64,000 bases of DNA from Toxotes chatareus (lineage: Eukaryota; Chordata; Actinopteri; Toxotidae), in NCBI GenBank assembly GCA_016801885.1, contig CM028883.1:26330643-26394642 (forward strand). The letters run 5' to 3'. Positions 36,701 to 49,608 of this stretch are shown here, piece after piece. Each line of letters begins with the position of its first letter. The stretch's first letter is position 1. The notes beneath the pieces are model-generated. The model was not told where the DNA came from and searched no databases. It saw only the letters and a list, made by a program, of their open reading frames with translations. The position numbers and the translations under genes are program-made.

Positions 36701-38785
36701 GAGGGTGGGAGGGGGCTTTTGTTTCAGGCTGCCCTCTGGCACTGACTTCTTTTCTTTCCTTGCTTTGTCAGTGCGTATCTGGTGGAGAGGTGGTGGTGGG
36801 GGGGGGCAGTAGATGTAACCATGGGGATTTTAGTTTTCAAATTCATGCCTGAATGTAGTGTAAAAGTACAACTACATGTCACATTTGCTTGCACGTTAGA
36901 CGAGTTATGTACCACTTCAGAGGTTAGAGACAAAACCCTGCACTGAAAAACATCTTAACTCACCGCCAACAGACAAATGATCATCCAGGTTTGTGGTTTT
37001 TTTTTTTTTTTTATCATGACCTGTCACTGACCGCAGATCGCATCAAACTCTGTGCTACAGGAGAAATCAATGATCAGGTCCCTGCTCCCTCACTCCCCCC
37101 CACCCTCGTTTCTTTTGTTGGTCCAGGAATCAAACCTCCTCTTCCTCAGCATGCACTGCAGAACCGCACTCCTCTATAGGCTCAGGTAATTCTGCACTGT
37201 ATTTGCCCAGCAGGCTGGACAGGTGGCAGCAGGTCATTCAACTTGTCAGATAATAATTCTCTGTTATCTGTCTCACTCCCTTCACCTCAGGCAACCTTTC
37301 AGTGACGTTGCTCTGTCAAGATCATAATATCAGTGTCAGCATCATGTAGCCTGAATGGAACCATTAAAGCAAGATCCAAGTTCTGGAAATCAAGCTAGTG
37401 CCAGGATGAGATCTTCTTTTTGCAAAGATCCCAATTGCGTTGTTTCTAACATTGAACACACATACAACATCCACTCTGAGGAAAAGTTTTAGTGCAGGCA
37501 GAGGCCAAGCTTAACAGGCTATGAAAACATAACAAACTTTCATCTCCAGCACAAATAAAGAAACTGTCAGAAGATGAATGAGAGGATGTTTTTCAGCCTT
37601 TTCATCTTCACTAGTTAACAACAGAGAGGTAGAAAATATAATTTAATTCACTGTGCTGCTCACAGGATATTCATATATTCTGTATACTGGATATTCATCT
37701 TAAAACATTTTAAAACATCTTAAAACATTTAGTATAGAATTTAGAATTTCAGTCAGCTTATGTGACCTGCGAATATTCTACTTACTTACAGTGCACTGCA
37801 GCAGCAGCAGCGCTACACCTTCAACTGGGTCTAATCCTTGGCATGTTCCAGGCAAAGCAGATCATTGTTTGACTCGCTTGTAATAGATCTCTATGGGCTT
37901 TTCAAACATTTCAGATGTCGTGGACAAAGCCAGTTTACGCCAGTACAAATTGTACCTGTTAAGTAAGTCCAGGATGCTTTTACGTTCACACTGTGGCCAC
38001 ATGCAGCCCAGACTACCCACGAATGTGGTCTGAGTGATCGATGCATCGATCAAATGCATCCTCAGTGAGTCTTGGATGCATCCACACCTGTAATCAGATC
38101 ACCTGAGACGAATGTCAACAGCAGGTCTGAACGGGGCCAGAGAAAAGACTGGTGTTTTTACTGAGGATTCTCTCTGTGTCTGTGGCAAGATGTGCTAATT
38201 TCTACTTTTCTCTCACATTTGAGCAATAACACTTATATGTTTGTGAAGCAGCTGTTCAAAAAGTAAACAAATAACACCCTGAAAGTGATATTACTGGTCA
38301 GGACTCCATACAAGATCACCCTGCTTTTAGAGAAGACTTTAGTGTGTTGAAGTTCTGTGAAAGCATCAGCTTAACAAGCCTTCAGTCTCATGGATGTATT
38401 ACTCAGACTGACCTTCTCAGATTTCATTGGTACCCAAAACAACACACACCTACAAACCCCACTTCTACTCCACACTCAGCAAACAACAGTGCAGATGGTG
38501 CAGCAGTGTCACTGAGATAATACCCACAAAGGTCCAGTAAAGAGAAATGTGAGACTGAGACACAAAACAATGTGAAAAAGTCGTCAAATGGTTTTCAACA
38601 TAACTTCACAAGTGAAGTTGGTTTGGGGGGGAAGAGCTGTTTTTAGGCACTGACACTGACAGATCAAATTCACTTGTGTGAAAAAAATTATAGAAACAAG
38701 TTTAGATATTTAATATGATCAAATAAACTCCCACCATTCAAGCCTGCAGGGGCTCCACAGAGCGTGGTTACAGAGAGGCAGCGCT
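36701..38785. other. Non-genic stretch, no gene recognised
   Basis: Contains a T16 run (36997-37012), a G-rich patch (36784-36806) and a short CAG tract (37798-37812). ACATTTTAAAAC/ACATCTTAAAAC words repeat at 37700-37730. No coding signal. Confidence 0.45.
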
Positions 38786-39340
38786 GTGTTCAGCTACTCT
38801 TCACTCTCCATACAGCTCCCGGTTTTAACTGACGGGCGTCTGATAGCAGCATGAAGCAGATGGGAGCAGGTGGGCAGTGCTTCCTCTTTCCTTTATTGTC
38901 ATGGCAGGAATCGTCTAAAAGGTGCTGATAACACTCAGAGCCGGTGGGAGGGAGCAGCTTGGGGCCCAGATGGAGCTCCTTAACCACCACGACTAAACGC
39001 TGATGGTGATAAAAATAGTCATTACCAAAAAAAAAAGAAAAAAAAAGGCACTTATATTTACACGAGTTTGTTTTTCATACATTAAAACTCATTTAACAAC
39101 ATGCAGCAGTTTGCATGTTCAGAGAGTTATCTGGGTAACTTGACTGAATGGAAACAAGAACTTCCGCGGACGGTAAACTGTGAAAGCTGCTAATGGTTTA
39201 GTCCGCTCCTGCTGTGGGACAAAAATAGCTCGTCTGAAATGTGGTAATTGCGCTGATGGTGAAGACTTCAGGTGAACTCTGAAAGCATCATGTCATTTAA
39301 AGCAAAACTAAAACCAGGCAGAAGAGAAACAAAGGAAAAT
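38786..39340. promoter_or_regulatory. Candidate conserved noncoding block (weak)
   Basis: Two unique stretches (38790-39010 and 39120-39330) around an A-rich gap. Words such as AAAAATAGTCATTACC, CTGCTAATGGTTTAGTCCGC, GACAAAAATAGCTCGTC and GGTAATTGCGCTGATGG recall regulatory DNA. There is no coding evidence. Confidence 0.22.
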
Positions 39341-39879
39341 GATCACAGGGGAAGCAGCTGAGACGACGTCCTCGTGAACACGATGCTTTGGAACATGGCT
39401 AGTTAGCTATTATTATAATAGTTATATTATTAATAAATGAAGCACCATTATCTGCAGATAAAAGTGAATCTCCTGCACGTTCTTCATTACCACTTCATTA
39501 TCAGCTCATAAAGGTGTTACTGAAAGTAATTTACTACAGTTCACACTGAAATGAGATTTACAACAATAACACTGAGAGTCTGTTTTATTGTATCTTATAC
39601 AAACTGAACAATGTTGCACAATTTTAAGTTACACAATGTTTATCATGTAATAACACTGGGAACATGATTTGTTTACTGTAGAGGTTTGATCAGTTGTATT
39701 ATTGATTTATTTGACTTATTTATCAAGTCAAACAGTTGGACATTGATAGCAGTGTCCAATCCCTCAGTTTGCAGTTTTAATACTTGGACTATCTGCTTTG
39801 TCTCTATGCATTGTAACTGCAGGTTTCCAAAGTTACAAAAGCTACAGTAAAACTAGAACTTGGGCCTAGGAATGCTAAC

Positions 39880-40835
39880 AGGGTGAGGGCTTACCACAGC
39901 GGCAGGAAAACCGAAAAGCGAAGGGTCCATAAACTAACTACCCCTGGCACCACACACCAACAAAAAAGGAATCGTGAAGAAAACACCACCACCAGGGATC
40001 GACTGCCCCCTCAGGCCCTCAGCACCTGTTTAAGAAAAAAAGAAAATTAAAAACAGGGCAACTGCGACACACATAGTGCTGACCAAAGGAACCAAACAAA
40101 CCAATTTCAAATAAACCCAAATAACAAAAAGGACAAAATACAACAAATGTTACTAACAACTGACAATAAATACAAACAAAACAAATAACCACAACCTAAA
40201 TAACTGGAGGAAAATAATGTAAGAAAAAGAAAACAAAGAAATAATGATTTAAAATATTGTGGAGGTCTCTGTGGAGTACACCAGCTCAGGACTCTTCAGT
40301 AAGGAGCACAGAGCAGAACAAGGAAGTGCAAAAGAACGCAAAACGCGCACTCCACAGACCAGCAGAACCACAAAATAAAAGAACAGAACAGAACAAAACA
40401 GAAGAATAAAACAAAACAGAATAAAACAGCAAAACAAAACAGCAGTAAAACAGGAGAACAGAACAGCCGAGCCTCCAGGGAGTGGTAGCCAGTGGCAGGC
40501 AGAACAATCACCAGGACTCACTCTGGCCTGGTCATATGGCGCAGCTATGCGGAGGAATGCACCCGGAGGAAATCTGGAGGCGCAATCTGTCTCCCACAGC
40601 GCCGGCAGCCAGGTGTGCAATGCACATAAAAACCATATTAACATGTGCTTATTATGCACGTAAATCAGAGAAGGGATAGCGGTGCACCCTACCTGGATAC
40701 GTGGAGACAGGTACCTCGACGGCTGCCACAAATGGGGATGGGGGGGTGATGACACTGTCCTGGGGCTCTGCTGATATGAGTTGCTGTATATGGCAGTAAG
40801 GGAGCTCAGACTATTAAATGTGAATTTCATGTTCC
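39880..40835 (-). mobile_element. Unclassified LTR-like / AACAG-rich repeat region
   Basis: A compositionally odd segment. The plus strand is extremely poor in T across 39930-40470, with many ACAAA/AACAG words (40375-40465). It is followed by a CpG-containing stretch (40540-40730: GGAGGCGCAATC, GCGCCGGCAGCC, GATACGTGG). Read on the minus strand this is a GC-richer region followed by T-rich sequence, similar in layout to the LTR-like region at 54.56-55.48 kb. The 193-codon minus frame is produced by the repeat. Family and ends are uncertain. Confidence 0.35.
40375..40465. repeat. Imperfect (AACAG/AAAAC)n tract
   Basis: Interrupted pentanucleotide-type repeat of AACAG, AACAAA and AATAAAAC words. 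Confidence 0.75.
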
Positions 40836-43800
40836 ATCAGATCCACAGGACACTAAGAACATTTTTGGTTTCCCACATGGGCCTGGGGGAGGCCAAGTCT
40901 CCCCAAAATGGTAATGAAAATGTTGTGCTGAAGCTTTTGATTGACTCGGCTTGCTGATTATAAGCCAGTGCAATAACTATAACACAGATTCTACTGGTGT
41001 TAGATAGAACGAGACACAGAGGCCTGTAGTTACTGATGGCAGAGGACGACAGGAGCAAACAGCACTACCTGACCTTGAAATTCGCTTTTCCCCTCTGTGT
41101 GTGTGTGATATTTTGGTGTCCAGTGCAGAACATATGGTGAACAGGTGGGAGGAGAGGAATAAACAGGTGGATGGCTCATTGGAATGAGGCAGTGCAAAGG
41201 CAGGTGCTTTTCCTTCAGCCCATTAAATTCCTGCAGACATCTGAAAGCAGCAGGACAGACATGTTGATAAATCTGCAGCCTCTGACTTGAGAAGTCCTGC
41301 GTCAGAGCGCGGTGCCATTACGCACGGCTGTCCACTGTGTCCATCGTCATTAAATCACATGAAAACGACACCCCGCTGCTACAGAAACCCCCAGTACACC
41401 TCTACACACATCAGACAATGTCAACCTGACATCAGATTACTGGAGCTTACCAATACTGTGTCAAACATTAAGACAGAAAGAGGCTGAATTAATGAGATCA
41501 TATAAACAATCTCACCAAACTAGTTTTTATTGTTTTGTTCTATCACTATTCTAATAGTGAATAATTATAACAGAGGCCCTCCCAACCACTATGTGCCTGT
41601 GGTTGCCCACTTAACTCACTCACTGTACATCACATAATGAAGACAGTTATTACATTCACCTAATAACTGAACTGCTCTGACAACTGTAGATGTGTCTGTA
41701 GACTGCAGCCATTTCGTATAAAGCTACTTGATGGGAAAAGAAAGGTCATCTTCTCATCCATGTCCATCTTTGACAAAATCCAAACTGCAATGAATGTGCC
41801 AAGTCAGTACATTATATTTTAATGGGAATATTTTGACATACTATACTGACAATGAGTTGAATGCAGGTGATTTTGTTCTAAAAACAATTTACAGATGCAC
41901 ACACACACTGTATAAGATACATCCATTTGCTTATTGTTGCTGTTGCGTGTAAACTATTTTTTTTTATACAAAAGTGTTATTTTTCAGGAAATACAGCAAG
42001 AAAAACAGCAACAACATACAGAGATTGGAGGTGTCTGCCTGATGGTGACATTATGTAGCTGCACAAGTAATGAGCAGAGAGAGATGTGAATATGGGACTC
42101 ACAGTCAAATACAGTTAAACACAACTAAACTGCTTTGGTTCGTTTAGTTAACACACAACTGATTGTTAAGAGTCATGAACATGATGGTGAACAGTAGACA
42201 GTAGACCATAAACTCTCTATGGTAGTTTATGGTGAAGGATGATGCCAGGACTGAGGCAGAGGTCCACCACACAGGTCAGCTAAAGCTTGGTGGTCTGCAA
42301 ATAGGCAAAGGTTTTGGCCACAAGCGGCTGCAGGATACTTCAGTTAATGCAGGTGTCCCACACCAGTCAGTGGTGAGCTGAATGGAGTCAGACTCACACA
42401 GGAGGAGGGAAACTCACAGGTCAATGTTTGACCATGAGAGCCCCAGGGCAGAGACACCCTGTCCTCCAACTGGTTATCTTTGTTGCTTGAACATGATATA
42501 AATGCTTACAGGCTGCGTTTGTCTGGATACCATCTGTAATGGAGACCGGGGGTTCCATTACCTTAAATGATTACTTTGGATTCATGTGTGGATGACTGCC
42601 ACAGAGCAGCAGGTTAAACTCAGAGTTAATTAAACATTTGGGAACTGTCTCTGCTGTGGTAGAGGGTGGTTAAGGAAGCACAGAGGGACTGACCATCCTG
42701 TCTGTGTCAAGAGAAACCTCAGTCAGTGGTATTCCTGGTTCAGGGAGCAGGATTTAATGTTTTCCTACCCTGCTTCATCTACAGTTATCAAGCCAACCCA
42801 AACAGCTAATTCAAACAATGGCAGTACTCACCTCTTCCTGGTTTATGAATTTGTAATTATTATATTTTGTAAATATAAATATATATATGTACTCCTGCAT
42901 AGTCTGCTCCTTGGAGGCTGCACAGAGGTCAGTGAGCAGCAGCACCTGCAGCAGAGATGAACACAACACAGTGATACAAAGGAGCCATGGGGTTTTGTTG
43001 ACCTGGTGATGTCATGGGTCACATGCCACACAGTGACCAATGGTTGCTTGCTATTGTGCACGTTTTACTGTGCTCCTCTTAGGTGTGAGAGGCAAGGGAT
43101 TCTGGGAAGTTGAGTCCAGTTTAACTCACATAATGAAAAAATTAATCTGTGCAGTTCCATGATGCCCTACAAAACATCCTCCAAGTATGTGTTGAGTAGT
43201 ATCTGATTTGAGGGACAAGTGACCTATATGTTTGTTTAGGCTAGAGGTTTGGTATTAGGATGTTTGTTTGTTGTTTTTCACAGATCCTTGAGTTATACCA
43301 TGTTAAATCAAGAGCATCATTATGATAGTGTGTACCTGTTTCTTATCCTGTATATATCACAGAGTTTCCAGGCTGAAATAATAAATTACAGGGCTAAGAA
43401 CATGAGTGTGTGGTTGCCATCTTTTGCATCTCTGTGAAGGTGCACAGTCTGATCATAGGGCTGGTCTCTGCATGGTGTGTATGTTTCTGTGTGTGTGTGT
43501 GTGTGTATTCCTCTAATGAGAACTGGAACCTAGGATCAATGCAGATGCCAGTTCCCCATTAGCCCGAGCATCACACTCATGGTTGAACAGAACACACTCT
43601 CCATGTGTAGCTCTGGGCAGATGGTCATTCCATCATGGAGTCTGAGCTGGAGATGTTGCGTGTGAGTGTATGTGCAGAGTCTGTTGGAGTGTCATGTGTG
43701 TTTTCCTGGCCAGCTGGTTATATATTGGTGGGGGCTTGGTGGAGGTTGTCAGGAGGACCATTGCTCGCCTGTTTCTCTGATTGGTGTCACTTCTGCATGT

Positions 43801-44440
43801 ATTACAGGAGGCCTGAAGACACGAGCTGCAAAGGAAAGATTTTCTTTTCGTGGTTCTGTCTCCAGCGTGTGAGGGTGTGCACTGACACAGCCTAGTTTCC
43901 CATAAATTATGTCTAACTACTCTGTATTCTGAATATTTCATATGAGCATTCATCACAGTTCAGCAGTGTGGGGTATGGAAGTTGGACACATTTCAGTATT
44001 TAACAATCACCACCATTTTTCACCTTAAGCAAGTGGACTGTGTATTGTTGGGCTAAATTAACTTTGTATTTTAATTCTCAAAGTGTTTTGCAAAAGATTG
44101 ACATGGCACTGCATTCTTTAGTTTCCTGTGAGCAAACTTTGACCAAGTGTTTTCATTGTTTATGATGGAGATGACTTAAACATCAATCCATCATTCTGTC
44201 ATAATCCATCATTTCCATCAGTTATAACAACACTGTCCTTGGCAAAGTAAGTGCTCCAAGAACAGACACATCATTACAGTGAGGTTTGACAGGGCAAAAA
44301 AAAAAAAAGTGAGCAATCAGAAAATCAGACAAGTTGTGAACAAACCAGTTTACAAGAAACTAGTCTTTACAAACAGTTGGGAAAAGTGTAGCTAAACTGT
44401 GTCTAAAAGCTAACAAGTTTGTCTAACGCCAAAGGTGGAG
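40836..44440. other. Non-genic stretch, no gene recognised
   Basis: Unassigned DNA with a short TG tract at 43488-43506 and short frames only. AATATAAATATATATATG at 42873-42890 is simple AT-rich sequence. Confidence 0.45.
43488..43506. repeat. (TG)n microsatellite
   Basis: Nine TG units. Confidence 0.85.
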
Positions 44441-44444
44441 TGAA

Positions 44445-44790
44445 ATGCTTGCAGTCATTGACAGAGATGGGACGCAATGACTCATATGCATTTCCTCAAA
44501 GACATCTACGGTGTTGCCTTGTTTGGCCACAGAGAAGCATGAATATTGGGAGCTTGAGAGAAGTTCAGACCCTGGATATTTTCTCAGCTCCACACACCTG
44601 CCAACAGGCCCAGGCTGTGATAATAATTCAGGCCAGGAATCTGTTTACTGTTTAAACACAGCCAAGTGTCTTCAGTTTCAAGGGTCAGTTAATTGCACTT
44701 CCATAATTAAGGCTGCAAGAGTGCATATTCATAGGTATCATTTCTGGGCATTCTTGAGGGGACTGCAGTTGATCATCATGCAGCCCTGGT
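44445..44790. promoter_or_regulatory. Candidate conserved noncoding block, POU/homeodomain-rich
   Basis: Unique sequence with a dense set of homeodomain and octamer-like sites: TCATATGCATTTCC (44482), GCATGAATATTGGG (44538), GTGATAATAATTCAGG (44617), GTTAATTGCACTTCCATAAT (44689), ATAATTAAGGC (44705) and GTGCATATTCATAGG (44721; TGCATATTCAT is close to a POU dimer site). It also holds CACACACCTG (E-box, 44591) and TGTTTACTGTTTAAAC (FOX-like, 44642). No coding frame of note. The cluster of sites is seen; enhancer function is inferred. Confidence 0.4.
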
Positions 44791-45190
44791 AGCTCTGAGT
44801 AACTGAAGGTACTTCCACCTCACAACACAGTAAAAAGACACACACACCTCCAGACTGAGGGTCGTTGTGATAAACTGACATGCTGAGGGCAGCCCTCCAT
44901 GTTTTTTTTTTTTTTTGTTAACCAACCCTTTTTCTTGCTGGTGAACATTTAGCATCACTTTCATTCATTCTCTCATTCTTCTCATTCACCCACTCTGTCC
45001 ATTTTCTGTCCTCACTGCTCGGCCATGCGCTGAATGAATGTTTTGTTCAACCATGAGAACTGAGCTGCCTTGTGCAGTTTTCACCTTGATTTACCCATTT
45101 CATTTTGCATGTTTAACTCTGGCCTGACACTCTGGGCTAATCAGCTGGCCAGGACACCAAGACACCCTCCTGGAGCTCCCAGGATCCAGT

Positions 45191-45215
45191 CTGCCTGCCT
45201 GCCTGCCTGCCTGCC
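45191..45215. repeat. (CTGC)6 tetranucleotide repeat
   Basis: Six uninterrupted CTGC units. Confidence 0.95.
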
Positions 45216-45768
45216 AATCTCTGCATGAAGTGTTGGCATGATTGTTGGACTATTGGTTTTGGAAAATTACAAAAACTGTCAGATTCAGCCCCTGAAAGTG
45301 CAGTCAGTGGAAGTTAAATCAGGAAGTTGGTCTGTAAATATTGTGTGTATCAGGAATTCAGATGTACAGATGTGTTCAGATTTTCCCAGACTGAAATTAT
45401 GCCAGCTGACATTTGGCAGATACATCAGTGGGAACTGAAAACCAAAATCAAGGTACTGTAACATTTCCCCAAAGACATGTCTAAAAGTAGAACAGAATAA
45501 AAACAGAATAAAAATAGTTACACATGACATTTCTAGAATATTGGGTTCATAAACTTGCTAAAGTGGGCAGGCACACAAAATCTCTGTCTCTTACGCACAG
45601 GCACAAAGCCCATTCCCTTGCTTCCAGCCTTTAATCCATCTGTTTCCCCCTCTCTTGGAAAGCCATTAGCAATATTACCAAAAATTACCCTCTGATTCAA
45701 AGAGAAAAGTGCATCACTTCTGAAATCCCCTGTGTTGCTGTAAAACTGGCCTCTACACAGCTACAGCA

Positions 45769-45770
<2 letters not shown>

Positions 45771-45806
<36 letters not shown>

Positions 45807-45807
45807 C
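45771..45807. repeat. (AC)18 microsatellite
   Basis: Eighteen uninterrupted AC units. Confidence 0.95.
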
Positions 45808-45945
45808 ACAGATTGCAGTTTCTAATGAAGATTTTTCAAATATCAGCAAATCAGGAGCCAGAAGAATTCATTAATAAAAGAAGTTACATATGGATATCAC
45901 TAAAAGGGAAGATTAAGGGATTTTATTGTTTGTAACTGAGTCCAT

Positions 45946-46290
45946 TAAAAAAGGTAAAATATTAACCAGTCACAAATTCAAGGGTCATATTTTGCCCTTA
46001 AGTGTGATTGCGTCTAATTATCAGCAATGGCTCCGTGACTATGTGGGCCTCCTGTAATCAAATTATGGGGAGTGGTATTGCAAATTTGCTGCAGCCCACG
46101 ATTCAATCATTCCAACCAGGTGATGATTAGGTGTTGATTTCAGCCCAGGGGTGCACAAAGAGAGGAAGTTCAGAGTGTGCAGATGTGTCCACAACTGCCC
46201 CAGGTTAGTACACAGCACAGCAGAGCAATCATTAATCCTCTGTTTACGTCTTTAATCACTTCTCAGACTTACTGAGTCATGCTGAAGGAG
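45946..46290. promoter_or_regulatory. Candidate conserved noncoding block
   Basis: Unique sequence carrying GCGTCTAATTATCAGCAATG (46009), CCTGTAATCAAATTATGGGG (46051), GGTATTGCAAATTTGC (46073), TGATGATTAGGTG (46121) and ATTAATCCTCTGTTTACG (46230; OTX/PITX-like TAATCC next to a FOX-like TGTTTAC). The ordered homeodomain cores in non-repetitive context resemble vertebrate conserved noncoding elements. This is inference from texture. Confidence 0.4.
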
Positions 46291-48109
46291 CTGGAGCTCC
46301 ACTAATGGGACTATGGACTGATCCAAATGCTATTGATGCAGAAATGGTTTAACTTACAACCACGGGTTTAACTTTATTTTACTTTAACCACTCATTCAGT
46401 AAACTGAGTACCAGTGTGTTCCCAGATGACTAGCCTGTTAGCAGTTAGCTCCTCAACTACTAGGAGACTCACTCATTTTCCAATAACCAATAACAAAGAA
46501 GTGTTTCTTCTCTGTTATTGTTAAGTGTAGGGAAAGATCATGGTCTGGTTAAACGCTTGAGACGCAATGTTTTTATTAACATTTGACAAAAACCACAATC
46601 TTTCCCAGCCCTTAACTAAAGTGCTTTTGTCGCCTAAACCTGTCCACAGACAGTCTGGATGTGGAGTGACAGAAAGTGAATGTCCTTGCAGGTCACGTGG
46701 GCCATTTACACAGCCAGTGCAGAGGGTTTGCTCTAACTGGTCAAACCTGCACATGGAAATGTCAGAGCTCTGCTGCAGCTTTTGGGGGGAAACATGCTCT
46801 GAATCCAGAAATGACAAAAACAATCACACATACAAATACCTGCAAAGAGGGTTGTTACACCAGGCCTTGATTTGGAAAAGCAGCATCACTACATTTCTGT
46901 GCTCCCATCTGACTTTAGGTGCCTGACCTAACCAGTTATCGAGAATTATTTTTCAAGTGCACTTTTTTTCCAGCGAGGATATAATAATTTTGAACATGTG
47001 TTCAGCTTATCTATATAATACCTGTTTGGAAACTGGTCGATGTGTGTGCCATCATCCCGATGAAAGCAGTCTGATCTAGGCCACTTTAGTAATTTGCTGC
47101 TGGCTCTGTTGTCCATAGCGTTTTGAAATTTTCTTTTAGAAAATAAAATTGGGTCTCAACAACAGCCCTGTCTCTGTGGATGTTGGGGTTCTTTTATGTA
47201 CAGATGTATCACCACAATAAAACTAAATATATAGAAATGAAAATGAATGGAGGCAGTGCGGTTTGTATTCAATGGATCTTTGTTTTCTGATACACACAAC
47301 AGATTGGATAACAGGAGTATCTTTTACTGCAGTCTCTGTCAGTTAGATTGTATTTGGGGGTAAGTTTCTTGGAGTACGTCCAGCATAGCTATTTTGTGTG
47401 CATTTCCTTTATTTGCTTTGATCTTAGGGGCAACCACAACTTAGCAATTCATTTGAGCTGTCAGTGTGGACTCATGCCAGGTTTTCATAGACAAGTAAGA
47501 ATATACCCATCGTCTCATTGTGCTCATGATCACACTGTGATAAGGAGGCAGAACATGTTTTTGGATAGGTTCTGTATTTGAAAATGATGCATCTTGGAAA
47601 CAAAATATTTTTTTTAAACATGCAACACCTCAGCTTTAACACTGAAACTTCTACACTAGACACAATATTCCTACACTAGACATTAGGTGCCTGCAATGTA
47701 CAAATGGGAATGTTAAGTAAAATTAATAATCAGGGGAAAGTCGGAGGAAGCTTAGTATTCTTTTTCTTTTCCCATCATAAAGTGATGCATTTCCTATCTT
47801 GACTCGCTCTGACATGACACATAACCATATAACTAATCACCAAGCTGCAGGAATTCTACCACATTAAGTTCACCCTCAGAGTCCATGAAAAACACATTAA
47901 CTCCCACAGCTCTCAAATGATCTCTCAAGCAAGAGTGACATTAGGGCTGCCTTCATTCTTCTGTGCCCTCAGTCCATTAAATCATGTGGAGGCTGGAGTG
48001 TGTTACCATAATATGTTACACACTAAAAATACCTCTAAAATGTCAAAAATCATAAAATTATATTAATTAATAATAAGTAAAATCCAGCTTATTCCCACTA
48101 AGATCAGGC
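46291..48109. other. Non-genic stretch, no gene recognised
   Basis: Frames of 100-119 codons on both strands of 46521-46926 overlap each other and show no domain. Nothing else stands out. Confidence 0.45.
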
Positions 48110-48400
48110 AGAAGAACAGATGCAAGAAGCACAGTGGAAACTAGAATAAGCAGGAGGGATAACAACACTGGGAATAACACTGAAGAGTCCACAGTAAGTT
48201 GCCAGTGCAAGTGAAGGACAGGTGTTCTTACTTCAGACTGACGATGAGGCTGATGAGGTGATGAGGCACAGGTGAGCAGGAGTTCTGGTGGAAATCAGAA
48301 AGTAGAGTAGGTCGACCACACCCATGTCAAAATACACAAAGACATATAGACAGGAAATCAGACAAACAAGCAACGCAAAGACTATCAACAGCCTGATGTT
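48110..48400 (-). mobile_element. LTR-like fragment
   Basis: On the minus strand it reads GGGTGTGGTCGACC, CTCACCTGTGCCTCATCACC and CATCAGCCTCATCG, with a CTTGTTTGTCTGATTTCCTG lead. The same phrases (GGTGTGAtTGACATGC, CTCACCTGTGTGCAATCACC, CATCAGCC) occur in the LTR at 56244-56527, so this is probably a diverged relative. Ends not determined. Confidence 0.45.
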
Positions 48401-49595
48401 CCCGTGAGCACAGCTGCTGATATTCTTATATGAATAGCTGCAAGCATCTATTCATCTAAGTACTGTTAAAAGACTTGATAAGAACGGATATTTTGCATTT
48501 GGACTCATTTTCTGGACTTTAGAGGGTTTTCAGATTTTTGACATATTATTTAACCTGTATTGTTTTAACATTCTGAACTGTAAACAGTCACAGTCAGCAA
48601 GTTTCATTTAAATTCACACATTAGCAGAAAAAAATAGGCCACGCGTGTGATGCTGGACTTGAATTATATCACAGGCTAACTTAATATTACATTCTACATT
48701 TCACTGTAGTACTGCTCACTGCTGTCAAGATACAAAATGAGGGTGGGAGCTTCTGTGGCAAGTGAAATATGATGTGCTCTGTGGAGAGATTACTTTTAAC
48801 CAGTGGTGTGCAGTGACTGTTACATAGGCACGCCAAAACCACCATCTCAGTGTGAGACTTGGCTGTTTACTGCACCAGCGAGAAAAATGGACCAGACTCA
48901 AACATACCTTTCATGACAGCAAATCTCTGTTAAATTCAGGACCCTGTCCCGTCTCATAATTTTGTGCTGCCTGTCTTACCTGTGCTGAAAGTCTCTTTCC
49001 TGCATCTTGCTCTGCCTAGACATCTTCACCTGTCTGCACTTCTTGACTGAAGAAGTATTAGGATTATTCCTTTGATCTAACAGTGAACATATCAGGTGTG
49101 TGATGTAGAGGAAACGCTCTGAGTAAGACAACTAATACCAGTTTGATAAATCAGTGTAATCTGCTGGTTTGCTTGCTACTCGTGCCTCTTAAGTCTGAGG
49201 AAGAAAAGACTGTTGAAGAAATGTTATAATGCACAAGAACAGTTTCCACAATCATCTGTGCATGTGTATGATGATGTGTAAGCTGCCCTTGACAAGCACA
49301 CTTCTCTGTAGCTAGCTATAGCTATTCATCATCAAAGATCCCAGGATTATCCACAACGTGTAAAAGCCCAAAAGTTGCTGCTCCCCCTTGCTAGACAAGC
49401 CCCAGCCTTTGTCATGTGGCAGGGCCACACCCATGAATATGACAGAAATGATAGGTACGATAGTTGTGGCCACAGTAAACAATAGTCTACTGTAGCCACG
49501 AGAGGGCAGTAAAGATTGATGCACCCACAGGGGTACCCTGGTAATCTACTGTCTACTGTGTTAGCCCCATAAACCTCCCACAAAAAGTAGTAATT
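48401..49595. other. Non-genic stretch, no gene recognised
   Basis: Unassigned DNA, ending at the SINE target site. Confidence 0.45.
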
Positions 49596-49608
49596 AATTC
49601 CTATAATG
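49596..49608. repeat. SINE target-site duplication, left copy
   Basis: AATTCCTATAATG, identical to 49961-49973. Confidence 0.95.

Larger units (their letters stand above)
44791..45945. other. Non-genic stretch with microsatellites
   Basis: Contains a T14 run (44900-44915), the TGCC tetranucleotide tract and the CA tract listed separately. No gene recognised. Confidence 0.45.

Noticed and set aside
40249..40830. 193-codon minus frame rich in F, L and C
   Set aside because: Generated by the AACAG-type repeat and adjoining sequence; hydrophobic runs do not make a credible membrane protein.
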